DNA of 57,411 nucleotides from Bacilli bacterium (GCA_024695405.1 JAILIF010000030.1:1-57411); one strand, 5' to 3'; shown: positions 31,434-41,769, counted from the first letter of the stretch. Program-made: numbers and translations. The notes: generated by a model from the sequence alone, not told the origin.

Positions 31434-33155
31434 TTAAGAGTTTATCTCTACTTTTTTCTTCTTTTTGTTTTGAATTAAAATTCGAATACCCGCAATAGCA
31501 AATATAAATAATACACCCAAAAATGTACCACTCATATCAATGAGTACATCTTCAAAAGCGCCTACTCTACCAGGCACTATTAATTGTATACATTCACTAA
31601 TAACGCCAAAGATTAATCCAACGCCTAATACACTTGCTATAGAAAGAAGAATTACCTTATTTGATTTATTCATATGTGCAAAATAAACATATAAGGATGT
31701 AAATATAGCAGCAATCATGAATAAGAATGCATGGCCACTAATGTACTTTCTAACAATGTAAGTGAAGGTTTCTATATTATCGTCATTAATATATCCTCTT
31801 GTTCTAACTTCAATTTTGATTTCATTGGACTTTAGATTAGGATCATCATTTGAGACAACATATAAAGTTGCATTTCCTTCTTTTAAACCAACAACAATAA
31901 GACCAGCTCCAACCATTTCAGCTTTGATAACCGAAGAGTCGCTGACAACTACTTGATAATTGAATTTTGTTATGTATGGAGCATCGTAATTAATACCCAC
32001 ATAAACTGACTTACTGTTATTTGCAATATAATAGCCATTATCGAGAACCATTTTAGGTTCTAGTAAAATATTAGTAGGTGTAATATGAGTTAATCTCATA
32101 TTATAATCTTTATAAATTGAAAGGTTATCAACACTAGTTGCTCTTACAGTGAAATCAACATCTCCATCACTAATATACTTATTTCCCCATACTCGTCCAT
32201 CTTGAGAAACATATGCAGCAAGAGGATTATCTACACTCCAAATTACACCTTTATCAGTAGGTTCATTACCTGAATCAGTATCGAATTCAACTTCTAACTG
32301 AGTATATTTATCGTAATCCAATCCCCTTACATAAACTGTATTATCACCTTTTACATTAATGTCGGTTACGTTTGATAAAGTTGACTCGTTAGCAGTCACT
32401 ATTACTTCGTTGTTCCATTCCTTAATACCATTAGAAACACTAATAGTTGTTTTGCCCGGTGCAATAGCTTTTAAATATTCTCCTCTAATAACTGCAACAG
32501 ATTCATCACTCGAAGTAAAAGATAATTTTGAGTAATCATAAAAGTGCTTATTTGTCTCTAAATCATTGGAAAAATTACCAACATTAAGATATTTAGATTG
32601 CCCAACAGTTAAATAATCACAGAAGAAATTAATTTCTTCTGGTGCTTTTCTTTCTATGATTGAATATCTATATTCTGCAGTTACACTATTATCAGCGTTA
32701 CAAATCGCTTTGATAGTTACATCGCCTAATTCCATTGCTTCTATATCAACATGTAAACCAGATTGAATGAGTTTAACTTTATCATTAGATGCAACATAAC
32801 TAATTGATTTATTAGTTGTTATTCTTGGAGAAATTGTAGCTTCAAGCCATTTCTCGCCACCAAGTGGAATTTCATGTTCATCATATCCATCAATATTGCT
32901 ACTTTTATATGAATCGTTTGAAATAAATATTTTATCCGAAAGAGTAATTTCTTCAGGTTTTACTATAGATGTATCTTCTTTTATCCCTAAAGCATCATTA
33001 ATTAAACCAACCCAAATATCTTTAGCCCATGAGTTCCATTTATCTGAAGTCTTTGGAACTATTGAAGAATGATAAAAAATAAAGCCATACGTTGTAAGGG
33101 CCATTCCCAGAAATATATATTTGAATACTTGTTTTACTTTTTCCTTCTTTTCCAT
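31434..33155 (-). CDS. VanZ-like C-terminal domain protein with Ig-like (Big2-type) repeats
   Basis: SDESVAVIRGEYLKAIAPGKTTISVSNG; C-terminal FGVISECIQLIVPGRVGAFEDVLIDMSGTFLGVL. Confidence 0.85.
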   Translation of the reverse strand: MEKKEKVKQVFKYIFLGMALTTYGFIFYHSSIVPKTSDKWNSWAKDIWVGLINDALGIKEDTSIVKPEEITLSDKIFISNDSYKSSNIDGYDEHEIPLGGEKWLEATISPRITTNKSISYVASNDKVKLIQSGLHVDIEAMELGDVTIKAICNADNSVTAEYRYSIIERKAPEEINFFCDYLTVGQSKYLNVGNFSNDLETNKHFYDYSKLSFTSSDESVAVIRGEYLKAIAPGKTTISVSNGIKEWNNEVIVTANESTLSNVTDINVKGDNTVYVRGLDYDKYTQLEVEFDTDSGNEPTDKGVIWSVDNPLAAYVSQDGRVWGNKYISDGDVDFTVRATSVDNLSIYKDYNMRLTHITPTNILLEPKMVLDNGYYIANNSKSVYVGINYDAPYITKFNYQVVVSDSSVIKAEMVGAGLIVVGLKEGNATLYVVSNDDPNLKSNEIKIEVRTRGYINDDNIETFTYIVRKYISGHAFLFMIAAIFTSLYVYFAHMNKSNKVILLSIASVLGVGLIFGVISECIQLIVPGRVGAFEDVLIDMSGTFLGVLFIFAIAGIRILIQNKKKKKVEINS

Positions 33156-33247
33156 ACAAAAGTGATAAATAAATTATATTAACTGCGGTTTTTATATTCA
33201 ACTTAACGATATAAAAAGTGCCATAAAATATGGCACTCTAATATAAT

Positions 33248-33796
33248 TTATTCGCCTTGTAAGGACTTTTCTAATTTATCTCTTGAATTAGTCCCATGGA
33301 AGTATTCATGAATGGTTAAACCAAACTCTATTGAATAATACATTGATTTAGCGGTTATGAAATCTCCATCTCTAACTACACCACATTCTCTTAAGTAATG
33401 TCCGCCAACAACCTTAGTTTCAAATCCAGGATGAACCGTATAATTCTTATCGAATAAATATCCAAGTTTTCCTACAAGATGAGGCGCTGCACATATAGCA
33501 GCAACTAATTTGTGCTTATTAGCATAATATTTAATAATTTCATCAACCAAATCAATAGAAGGCATAATTTTAAAACTTCCAGGACCCCCAGGGATAATTA
33601 AGCCGTCAAACTTCTTATAATCCACTTCTTCGATTTGATATTTTGCTACGGCTTTAGGGAATACTTTTGGAAATACTTCTTTTCTTCCCATTAAAGAAAC
33701 AGGAGTTACATCATCTCCACCCCTAGTTAATACATCAAGTGTAGCAAATGCTTCTACATCCTCAAATCCATCAACCATTAACATTAACAGTTTCAT
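33248..33796 (-). CDS. DJ-1/PfpI family protein
   Basis: MLMVDGFEDVEAFATLDVLTRGGDDV, GLIIPGGPGS, VAAICAAPHLVGKLG. Confidence 0.92.
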   Translation of the reverse strand: MKLLMLMVDGFEDVEAFATLDVLTRGGDDVTPVSLMGRKEVFPKVFPKAVAKYQIEEVDYKKFDGLIIPGGPGSFKIMPSIDLVDEIIKYYANKHKLVAAICAAPHLVGKLGYLFDKNYTVHPGFETKVVGGHYLRECGVVRDGDFITAKSMYYSIEFGLTIHEYFHGTNSRDKLEKSLQGE

Positions 33797-34757
33797 CGTT
33801 ATTTCCTCCTACATCTTTATATGCCTTAATAGGCAAATATTTAAATACTCCGTCAATATAACCAGGATATAAGTCGTATTTACCGCAAGAAATAGATTCC
33901 GCCATTCTTGAAGATCCAGCAAAGATAAGAATTAGTAACATACATCCAGTAATAGTCCAGTTAAATACACCATACGTTGCAATTCCAGCACCTATTACCA
34001 TCATATATAAGCTAACCCAAATGCCTTGTTCACCTAAATAATTAGGATGTCTAGAACGTTTCCATAATCCTTTAACACAGAAGCCTCTGTTGTATGGAGC
34101 AGGTAATTCATTTAATTTCATTCCTGAATTTAAATATTCATATTTTTTAACTTGGAATGCATTTTGCTGTTTATCAGCGATAACTTCGTAAGCTAAGAAA
34201 CCTAACGCAAACACAAATGAAAGAATATCAATTACACCAATACTAGCAGTAGATTCCATAACTGCTACACCAGGCAACGTAATTAATAAAACAACAAAGT
34301 TTTGGTAAAAACAAATAAACAATAAATCGAATATTGCCCAAATTATTTTGTTATTAAATGGCTTTTGAGCCCTTAAATATTTCCATCTATAATCTTCTTC
34401 ACCTTGCCAGAATTTAATGCTGTATGCGCCTTTTTTCGCAAAATTATAGGTAAGTCTAACTCCCCAGAGAGTGATAACTATTGCCATCAAAATAAGACGG
34501 ACTTTAAATTCACCTTTAATCATAATGACAAATGCATAAACAATTGGAAGAACACTCCAAAGTTTATCCATTTGTGAATTGTTACGTGATATTTCTCCTG
34601 CGATAAAGCAATACGCTACAGAGCATCCACAAATAATGCCTAAAATAATTAATGTATCTTTTTGTAGTTCTGATAAATTAAACCCAGCAATCCATCCAAC
34701 TACTATTAATGAAATTGCGATTAAAGAAGTAATAATTAAACTGATTTTATCTTTCAT
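33771..34757 (-). CDS. DUF1295 / steroid 5-alpha-reductase-like membrane protein
   Basis: GLWKRSRHPNYLGEQGIWVSLY motif; multi-pass TM. Confidence 0.88.
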   Translation of the reverse strand: MKDKISLIITSLIAISLIVVGWIAGFNLSELQKDTLIILGIICGCSVAYCFIAGEISRNNSQMDKLWSVLPIVYAFVIMIKGEFKVRLILMAIVITLWGVRLTYNFAKKGAYSIKFWQGEEDYRWKYLRAQKPFNNKIIWAIFDLLFICFYQNFVVLLITLPGVAVMESTASIGVIDILSFVFALGFLAYEVIADKQQNAFQVKKYEYLNSGMKLNELPAPYNRGFCVKGLWKRSRHPNYLGEQGIWVSLYMMVIGAGIATYGVFNWTITGCMLLILIFAGSSRMAESISCGKYDLYPGYIDGVFKYLPIKAYKDVGGNNDETVNVNG

Positions 34758-34846
34758 ACGAAGACTCCTTAACTATTATTAAACAAAAAAAGACAAACAT
34801 TTAAAACGTTAATCTTTTTATTTTATTTGTGAAATATTGCGTTAAT

Positions 34847-35746
34847 TTAAATTAAAACTAGTAAGAAACCAATTAATAAACCAATTAATAACATAAATCC
34901 AGGAAGCTTAGACTTCCAAATAAGAAGTGATTCAGGAATTAATTCATCAAAAACAACATATAACATAGCGCCACTTGCCAAAGATAAAGAAATAGATAAG
35001 GCAATTGGATCAATCATGCCTAAAGCAAATCCTAAAACTGCTCCTGCAACAGTAGGCAAACCACTAACTGCAGTTAAAAGAATTGCTTTCCACTTTTTCG
35101 CTCCTCCAGAAATAAGAGGAACACTAACAGCCATTCCTTCTGGAATATTGTGCAAACCAATGACGATTGCTATGAGCAATGCACTACCACCCATAATTAA
35201 TTCAGGCTGTTTTGCGTAAGTAGCACCAATAACCATACCTTCAGGGAAATTATGTAACGCAATAACTAAAAGCATTACTACTCCAGCCCAGAATAAACGA
35301 TTATCGCTTTTTCTATGATGTTCAAGATGATCAGCATGAATCATTTCATCTAAGTCATCATGAACATTTGGGTGATCTTCTCTAGAAGTATGTTCAACTT
35401 CTTTTCCTAACTTCTTATCAATAAAATGATTTAATACTGCAACTAAACAGAATCCTAAAAAAGTAAATCCAACTATTAATAAAGGAGGTTCACTAACTCC
35501 TTCAATAGGATTAAGTGCTTCAGTTAATAAGTCAAAGCAAACAACTGCAAGCATAATTCCACCTGCAAATGCTAATAACAAAGAAACAATTTTCCTAGAA
35601 TCCTTTTTACATAAAGCGCCGATTAATCCACCGATTCCAGTGCCTACGAATCCTGCTAAGAATGTTATTAAAATAATCCAACCAACATTTTCCATGCCGG
35701 TAGCATTATAAGTAATAAAGTTAACAAAGCAAAACAAAATTAACAT
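34847..35746 (-). CDS. ZIP family metal transporter
   Basis: ALHNFPEGMVIGATYA and GLHNIPEGMAVSVPL; cytoplasmic His-rich loop HADHLEHHRK. True start may be the ATG at 35695 (MENVGWI). Confidence 0.92.
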   Translation of the reverse strand: MLILFCFVNFITYNATGMENVGWIILITFLAGFVGTGIGGLIGALCKKDSRKIVSLLLAFAGGIMLAVVCFDLLTEALNPIEGVSEPPLLIVGFTFLGFCLVAVLNHFIDKKLGKEVEHTSREDHPNVHDDLDEMIHADHLEHHRKSDNRLFWAGVVMLLVIALHNFPEGMVIGATYAKQPELIMGGSALLIAIVIGLHNIPEGMAVSVPLISGGAKKWKAILLTAVSGLPTVAGAVLGFALGMIDPIALSISLSLASGAMLYVVFDELIPESLLIWKSKLPGFMLLIGLLIGFLLVLI

Positions 35747-35756
35747 GTATAAAGAA

Positions 35757-35777
35757 AGCAGGGATATAATCCCTGCT
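35757..35777. terminator. strong hairpin in ZIP leader (terminator/attenuator-like)
   Basis: AGCAGGGAT-ATA-ATCCCTGCT perfect 9-bp stem with T-rich flanks on both strands. Confidence 0.65.
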
Positions 35778-35809
35778 CTTTTTGCGAAAGTTTAAGTTTG
35801 TTTGCCGAT
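35778..35809. repeat. 32-bp direct repeat copy A
   Basis: CTTTTTGCGAAAGTTTAAGTTTGTTTGCCGAT; 30/32 identical to copy B. Confidence 0.8.
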
Positions 35810-35860
35810 ATAATTTTTTTTACTTAGTTTTTGTGTCTCCCTCCTAAATACAAAAATAGT

Positions 35861-35875
35861 ATTATCAATGATAAT
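35861..35875. promoter_or_regulatory. 15-bp palindromic operator candidate upstream of ZIP transporter
   Basis: ATTATCA-A-TGATAAT, perfect 7-1-7 palindrome overlapping a possible promoter. Confidence 0.45.
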
Positions 35876-35964
35876 GCATTTTGTGAAATTATGCTACTAC
35901 TTGCAATGTCACAGAAGTGCCACAAGAAGAAAAAAATATAAAAAGTTAACAAAATTTCAAAAAC

Positions 35965-35988
35965 AAAAGGCATATAAATATGCCTTTT
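35965..35988 (-). terminator. terminator downstream of reverse rubrerythrin
   Basis: AAAAGGCATA-TTTA-TATGCCTTTT then TGTTTTTG on minus. Confidence 0.7.
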
Positions 35989-36015
35989 AGCGAAAGTTTA
36001 AGTTTGTTTGCTGAT
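35984..36015. repeat. 32-bp direct repeat copy B
   Basis: CTTTTAGCGAAAGTTTAAGTTTGTTTGCTGAT. Confidence 0.8.
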
Positions 36016-36030
36016 TTTAAAATTTTATTA

Positions 36031-36588
36031 CTATTTGAAATAGCGCTTTAGCATTGCTTCTAAAGCTGCACCATGACGTTGCTCGTCTTTTGCCATTTCA
36101 TGAACTGCATCATGAATTGCGTCATAATTGAGTTCTTTTGCTTTTTTAGCAATATCTAACTTAGAAGCACAAGCACCATTTTCACCAGCTAACATTTTTT
36201 CAATGTTTGCTTTTGTGTCTTCTACTAATACTTCGCCTAATAATTCAGCGAATTTAGCTGCGTGTTCTGCTTCTTCTTTGGCGATTTCTTCGAAAAGCAT
36301 TGCGATTTCAGGATATCCTTCTCTTAATGCTTGACGGGCCATTGCTTTGTACATTCCTACTTCAGAGCATTCACCTTTAAAGTGATCCCTACAGCCTTGA
36401 AGTACGAATTCATCAACACCTTTAGCTACGCCAATGTCATGCTTACAAGCCCAAGTTAAATTACCAACTTTTTCTTCTTTTATTGGTTCTAACTTAGAAA
36501 AGTCTGCACCACAGATAGGGCATCTTTCACCTTCTTTAACTTCAACGATTTGTCCACATACTTTACAACGATATTTCATTTTGTTCAC
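36031..36588 (-). CDS. reverse rubrerythrin (N-terminal rubredoxin-like, C-terminal diiron domain)
   Basis: YRCKVCGQIVEVKEGERCPICGADF at N-terminus; EEIAKEEAEHAAKF and MAKDEQRHGAALE diiron motifs. Confidence 0.92.
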   Translation of the reverse strand: MNKMKYRCKVCGQIVEVKEGERCPICGADFSKLEPIKEEKVGNLTWACKHDIGVAKGVDEFVLQGCRDHFKGECSEVGMYKAMARQALREGYPEIAMLFEEIAKEEAEHAAKFAELLGEVLVEDTKANIEKMLAGENGACASKLDIAKKAKELNYDAIHDAVHEMAKDEQRHGAALEAMLKRYFK

Positions 36589-36612
36589 CTCCTAAAAATG
36601 AAAAACATATGT

Positions 36613-38400
36613 TTAATTTATTTTTACAAAATCACTTGCACCATGTTTGCATAATGGGCAAACATAGTCTTCTGGTAGGTTTTCACCTTCATAGACATAT
36701 CCACATACTTTACAAACCCAGCCAGTTTTCTTAGTTTCTGGTTTTGGCTTTACAAAATTTTGATAATAATTATATGTCATTGTTTCTTTAGATGACATCA
36801 CTTTTGACTCTTCAACGCTACAGATAAACATTAAATGTGTATCTAAATCTATGATTTGTTCAACATTAAGTGACATGAAAGCGTTTATATAATTAGGTAA
36901 TACCACTAATCCGTTTAAACTTCTAATTACTTCTACTCCTTCAAACTTATTAACGTCTTTACCACTTCTAAATCCATATGACTTAAAAACTTCAAAAGGA
37001 GTATCAATGCTTAAACAGTTAACATTCAACTTTTTAGTTTTCTTAATTACTTCGCATGAATAATTCGCTTTATTGATGTTAACCGCGATTCTATTTGGTT
37101 TATCTGTTAATTGAGTAACTGTATTAACAATTAAACCATTATCGCGTTTTCCATCATTTGAAGTTACTACATATAATCCATACCCAATGTTATATAGAGC
37201 TTTTGGATCATTAGATGCTATCTTAACTTCATTTCTAGCGATATATTCTTCACAAAGTGAAGATGCTAATTTTTCGATGGATTCCTTATTTTCATCAGTC
37301 ATACTAGACATGATTTTAATAACAGGTTCTACGAATGTTACGTTCTTACTATTAACAAACTTATCTTTAATAACTTTAGCTGCCATAGGAGCCCAAGTAC
37401 CATTTTCAATAATTGCAACAGTTCTATTTTGATAATTCCTTTCTAACAAATGGTTAATAAATTCATCCATAAAAGGGAAAATACCAGCGTTATAAGTAGT
37501 TGTCGCTAAAACAATCTTAGAATATTTAAATGCATCTTCTACTGATTTAGCCATATCTTCTCTAGCCAAATCCACTAATGTACACTTAGGGCAGTTATAT
37601 TTTTTAAGTTTATTAAATAAAAGTTCTGCTGCTTCTTTAGTATGACCATAAACTGAGGTATAGAAAACCGCTACACCATCTACTTCAGGTCTATAAGATG
37701 ACCAAATGTCATATAAATTAATATAATATCCTAAATTTTCATTGAGGATTGGCCCGTGTAATGGACAAATTATTTGAATATCTAAAGTACTTGCCTTCTT
37801 AAGAAGATTTTGAACTTGAGCACCATATTTACCTACGATACCAAAATAATATCTTCTTGCTTCAAATGCCCAATCTTCTTCTACATCTAGCGCGCCAAAC
37901 TTACCAAATCCATCAGCAGAGAATAAAACTTTATCTTCTGAATCATAAGTCACCATTACTTCTGGCCAGTGAACCATTGGTGCAAATACAAATGTGAAAT
38001 TATGATGCCCGGTTTTTAAGAATCCACCATCTTCAACTTCCATTTTATTTTTAATATCCTCATGGAAGAATTGATTCATCATAACGAACGTTTTCTTATT
38101 TCCTATTACAAATGTATCAGGATATTCCTTAAGGAATCTCATAATATTAGCGGAATGATCAGGCTCCATATGTTGGACAACTAAGAAATTTGGTTTACGG
38201 CCATTTAATACAGCTTTAATGTTTTTGATCCACTCGTCATAGAAATTAATATCAACAGTATCAAAGATAACAATTAAATCATCATCGACTAAATATGAGT
38301 TGTATGCCATTCCATTTGGAACAACATATTGTCCTTCAAATAAATCGATCTTGTGGTCATTAACACCAACATAATAAATACTATTTGTAACTTTTTTCAT
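36613..38400 (-). CDS. flavodiiron protein with C-terminal flavin reductase and rubredoxin domains
   Basis: MBL diiron motif HMEPDHSAN; flavodoxin domain FYTSVYGHTKEAAE; C-terminal WVCKVCGYVYEGENLPEDYVCPLCKHG. Confidence 0.94.
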   Translation of the reverse strand: MKKVTNSIYYVGVNDHKIDLFEGQYVVPNGMAYNSYLVDDDLIVIFDTVDINFYDEWIKNIKAVLNGRKPNFLVVQHMEPDHSANIMRFLKEYPDTFVIGNKKTFVMMNQFFHEDIKNKMEVEDGGFLKTGHHNFTFVFAPMVHWPEVMVTYDSEDKVLFSADGFGKFGALDVEEDWAFEARRYYFGIVGKYGAQVQNLLKKASTLDIQIICPLHGPILNENLGYYINLYDIWSSYRPEVDGVAVFYTSVYGHTKEAAELLFNKLKKYNCPKCTLVDLAREDMAKSVEDAFKYSKIVLATTTYNAGIFPFMDEFINHLLERNYQNRTVAIIENGTWAPMAAKVIKDKFVNSKNVTFVEPVIKIMSSMTDENKESIEKLASSLCEEYIARNEVKIASNDPKALYNIGYGLYVVTSNDGKRDNGLIVNTVTQLTDKPNRIAVNINKANYSCEVIKKTKKLNVNCLSIDTPFEVFKSYGFRSGKDVNKFEGVEVIRSLNGLVVLPNYINAFMSLNVEQIIDLDTHLMFICSVEESKVMSSKETMTYNYYQNFVKPKPETKKTGWVCKVCGYVYEGENLPEDYVCPLCKHGASDFVKIN

Positions 38401-38598
38401 AACAATACCTTATAGTTCCCTTCCAATAAAATTTTGATAATCAAAACAATTAAATGTAAAGCCTAAAAACTTCTTGAATGTTCTTTTAAAATTCTCTATC
38501 AATTTAGATAATAAGATAATTGGTTGTTTTAAACAACTGCAAAATAAAAAAGATGAATTATTCCTAATCCATCTCTTAAACCTAAAAATTATTATTCT

Positions 38599-40908
38599 TT
38601 ATTCTGGGACCTTAAGTGCTTCTACCATGTCTATCTTTCTATTCTTTCTAGCTACCATTAATGAAACTAGGAATGAAACACCAAACATTACAATTGCTGG
38701 AATAACGAATGTCATCCAACCAAATATCATCTTCATTTCGTATTCAGAAGCCAAAGCTTTCATTAATACACATGTGATTCCTATGCCCGCTGGTAAGCCA
38801 ACTAGGAATCCAACTACTGTAAGCCACATATTTTGAGTAATTAATAACTTACCAATACGTTTATCTCTAAAGCCAACTACTTTCAATGTTGATAATTCTC
38901 TATATCTTTCAAAATATGACATAGTTCCTAAATTATATAAAACAACAATTCCTAAGATAATTGAAAGGACAATAAGCGCGCCAATCATTACATACATAAC
39001 TTCCATGAAACTATCGAATGATTTAATGATGTCGTTTCTACTTTTTGTAGTGCTTATATAGTCTCCAAAAGCAGTATCTTTGCTAATATTTTCTTTTGTC
39101 TTATTAGTAAATAATTGGTTGATTTTATAAATAATACCTATCTCATCTGCGTATTTTTGGCTCATTACAACACCCTTAGTTAATGTTCTAAGTTCACCCG
39201 CTAGTTTTAAAGTATATTTTGCATCACTACCAAATATTGAGACTTCAAATTTATCACCTATTTTTAAGTTATTTGATTCGATTAATCTTTGTCCAAGATA
39301 AACGCCTGTATCTTCTAAAGTTAAGAAATCCATATTAGGATCAAGGAATTTAACATAGTCATGACTTACATGATAAATATCCATTGCGATTGCTTCTTCA
39401 TTTAATGAAACATTTGTAGATGCAGAGTAATCAGCGTCATAATAGCTAACCATTTCTAATGCTTTCTCATTTGTAGTTTCTTCTTTTAAAGAAATCTGAG
39501 ATTCATAATTCATTGATCCATAATAGAATTTGTTAACAAATCCTTTCATAGAATCCATCATTAGGAAAGATGCAACAAGTAAGACAGTACATCCAAATAC
39601 GCCAAATAAAGTCATGGAGCTTCTAGCTTTATGTCTAAATAAATCTCTTAGATTCCACTTAGTGGAAAACTTTAGTCTTCTCCATCCTTTAGAATCTTCA
39701 ATCTTTAATCTCTTCATTGCTTTTGGTGTATATGGCTTTAATGCATCTGCAGCATTGCCTTTTAACATATTCTTAGCAGCGAAATATGAAATTAATGTCA
39801 TAAATCCTACTACACCCGCAACTACTAAGAATGTCCACCATGGCATATGAATTGCCCAGCTAGGTAAATCAAAATATGTTCCCATTGATCCACCTGGATT
39901 AAAGATATACCAAGCGATAAAGTAGCCAAAAACTATACCTAAGATGCTTCCAACTAATCCAATAAATAACCCAAATAATGTATAGTGTCTTACAATTTTA
40001 GAATCTCTAAAGCCTAAAGCTTTCAATGTTCCAATTTGAGTTTTCTCGTTAATTGTTAGTCTTTGCATTGTAGTAGCCATAATCAAAACCGCAATGCCTA
40101 AAAATATAACTGGAAGAATTGAAGCCATTGTTTTACCTTCGCTAGCTTCACCTTGCGCTTCTGAATATGACGCAACTTCATCTTTAGTTAACAAAAGATT
40201 AGTTCTTCCAAGCTTTTCATTAGCTTTATCAGAGAATTCTTTCTTTTCTAAATCACTAATAACGTGGATTTCTGGATATAATTCAAATCCACCTAATGCG
40301 TTTTTATACATTTCTGGGGATATGTAAACATAACCATATGTATCGAAATCTGGCATCATTTGATTTTCACCAGGTGTACAAATTAAGTATTCTGAAGACT
40401 TAATAAGTCCTTTTATCTTACCTGTAATAGAAATAGCACCATACTTTAATGTCATTTCATCATTTAACTTATAATCATTCTTTTCTGCATACATATCACT
40501 AATCCAAATTGAATCAGATGCAGTAGAATCATAATCTTCACCACTTATAACAATGAATCCAGATACTTCAAAATTTGTTGTTACAGTTACAGCAACTACA
40601 TCGTTTTGCTTAGATTCATTAGTTTTTGCGGACACATAGCGAGAAACTTTCTCAACACCACTAATTGTAGATATCTTATCCATTTCCTCACTAGAATAGC
40701 CTGTTTCGCATACTAAACGATAATCTGCAAAACCAGTTGAATCGTAAAAAGAAAAGGTATCGTCTTGAATAGATTTCCATTCACCTTGGAATCCTACAAA
40801 GACGCCTACCCCCAATAAAACCATGATAATCATGGATATAAATTGTGCTTTGTATCTCCAAATTGTTCTTAATAATTTTCTAAAAAGCATATTACCAATC
40901 CACCTCAT
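38599..40908 (-). CDS. FtsX-like ABC transporter permease
   Basis: Two permease cores (LRTIWRYKAQFISMIIMVLLGVG; IGTLKALGFRDSKI; LSTLKVVGFRDKRIGKL). True start probably an internal ATG near 40890. Confidence 0.9.
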   Translation of the reverse strand: MRWIGNMLFRKLLRTIWRYKAQFISMIIMVLLGVGVFVGFQGEWKSIQDDTFSFYDSTGFADYRLVCETGYSSEEMDKISTISGVEKVSRYVSAKTNESKQNDVVAVTVTTNFEVSGFIVISGEDYDSTASDSIWISDMYAEKNDYKLNDEMTLKYGAISITGKIKGLIKSSEYLICTPGENQMMPDFDTYGYVYISPEMYKNALGGFELYPEIHVISDLEKKEFSDKANEKLGRTNLLLTKDEVASYSEAQGEASEGKTMASILPVIFLGIAVLIMATTMQRLTINEKTQIGTLKALGFRDSKIVRHYTLFGLFIGLVGSILGIVFGYFIAWYIFNPGGSMGTYFDLPSWAIHMPWWTFLVVAGVVGFMTLISYFAAKNMLKGNAADALKPYTPKAMKRLKIEDSKGWRRLKFSTKWNLRDLFRHKARSSMTLFGVFGCTVLLVASFLMMDSMKGFVNKFYYGSMNYESQISLKEETTNEKALEMVSYYDADYSASTNVSLNEEAIAMDIYHVSHDYVKFLDPNMDFLTLEDTGVYLGQRLIESNNLKIGDKFEVSIFGSDAKYTLKLAGELRTLTKGVVMSQKYADEIGIIYKINQLFTNKTKENISKDTAFGDYISTTKSRNDIIKSFDSFMEVMYVMIGALIVLSIILGIVVLYNLGTMSYFERYRELSTLKVVGFRDKRIGKLLITQNMWLTVVGFLVGLPAGIGITCVLMKALASEYEMKMIFGWMTFVIPAIVMFGVSFLVSLMVARKNRKIDMVEALKVPE

Positions 40909-41593
40909 CTACACTTAATGGCTTATCTTGATTGATAATTTCTTTAATATGACCTGACTTTACTCTAATTATTACGTCCGCCATTTTTGCAATGTTTTGG
41001 TTATGAGTAACTATAATAATTGTTTTATGATAGTTTCTTGCCATATTAAGCAATACTTTTAAAACCATCGCGCCAGTTTCACTATCAAGTGCGCCAGTTG
41101 GTTCATCGCATAATAAAATCTTAGGATTCTTAGCTAGCGCTCTAGCAATAGAAACTCTTTGCTGTTCACCACCACTTAATTCTGATGGGAATTTATCTTT
41201 ATGATCACCCAAACCAACTTGTTCTAACATTTCATTAACTGATAAAGGATCTTTAACAATCTCTTTAACCAACGAAACATTTTCAAAGACAGTTAATGTA
41301 GGAATTAAGTTATAAGATTGAAATACGAAGCCAACTGTTTCAGCGCGATAATCTGCTAATTCATTGTTGTTTAAAGTAGAAATGTCTTTATTATTAACTA
41401 CGATAGTTCCTGATGTAGGAGAATCTAAACCTCCTAATAGATTAAGCAATGTAGATTTTCCTGCACCACTAGGACCGAGAATAACAATAAACTTACCAGA
41501 TTTTAAGTCTAGATTTACGTTATCTAAAGCTTTTTGTTCATGGTCACCAACTTTATAAATTCGGCTTACATTTTTAAAATTAATCAAATTCAT
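40892..41593 (-). CDS. ABC transporter ATP-binding protein (LolD/MacB type)
   Basis: LGPSGAGKSTLLNLLGGLD, LSGGEQQRVSIARAL, CDEPTGALD. Confidence 0.95.
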   Translation of the reverse strand: MNLINFKNVSRIYKVGDHEQKALDNVNLDLKSGKFIVILGPSGAGKSTLLNLLGGLDSPTSGTIVVNNKDISTLNNNELADYRAETVGFVFQSYNLIPTLTVFENVSLVKEIVKDPLSVNEMLEQVGLGDHKDKFPSELSGGEQQRVSIARALAKNPKILLCDEPTGALDSETGAMVLKVLLNMARNYHKTIIIVTHNQNIAKMADVIIRVKSGHIKEIINQDKPLSVDEVDW

Positions 41594-41718
41594 ATATTAC
41601 TTTTACCTTCCAAAACTTTTTGAAAGGAGGATATGGATAGTATATTTAGGAGAGACAAAACCGCAAAGACACCAACCACAATGCCATAAGCAGCTAATTT
41701 AGTTGAACTTAGTTCCAT
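41590..41718 (-). CDS. 42-aa small membrane protein coupled to the ABC transporter
   Basis: Own translation MELSSTKLAAYGIVVGVFAVLSLLNILSISSFQKVLEGKSNI; SD AAAGGAGGATAT-ATG; TGA stop overlaps the ATPase start (ATGA). Confidence 0.75.
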   Translation of the reverse strand: MELSSTKLAAYGIVVGVFAVLSLLNILSISSFQKVLEGKSNI

Positions 41719-41769
41719 ATATCCTCCTTTCTATTTGATATATATTATTACTATGTAATAACATTTTGG

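Noticed and set aside
41590-41593. Recoding of TGA as tryptophan (Mollicutes code)
   Set aside because: TGA acts as a stop at ATGA overlaps (41590-41593, 22353-22356) and ORFs stay full length with TGA as stop.
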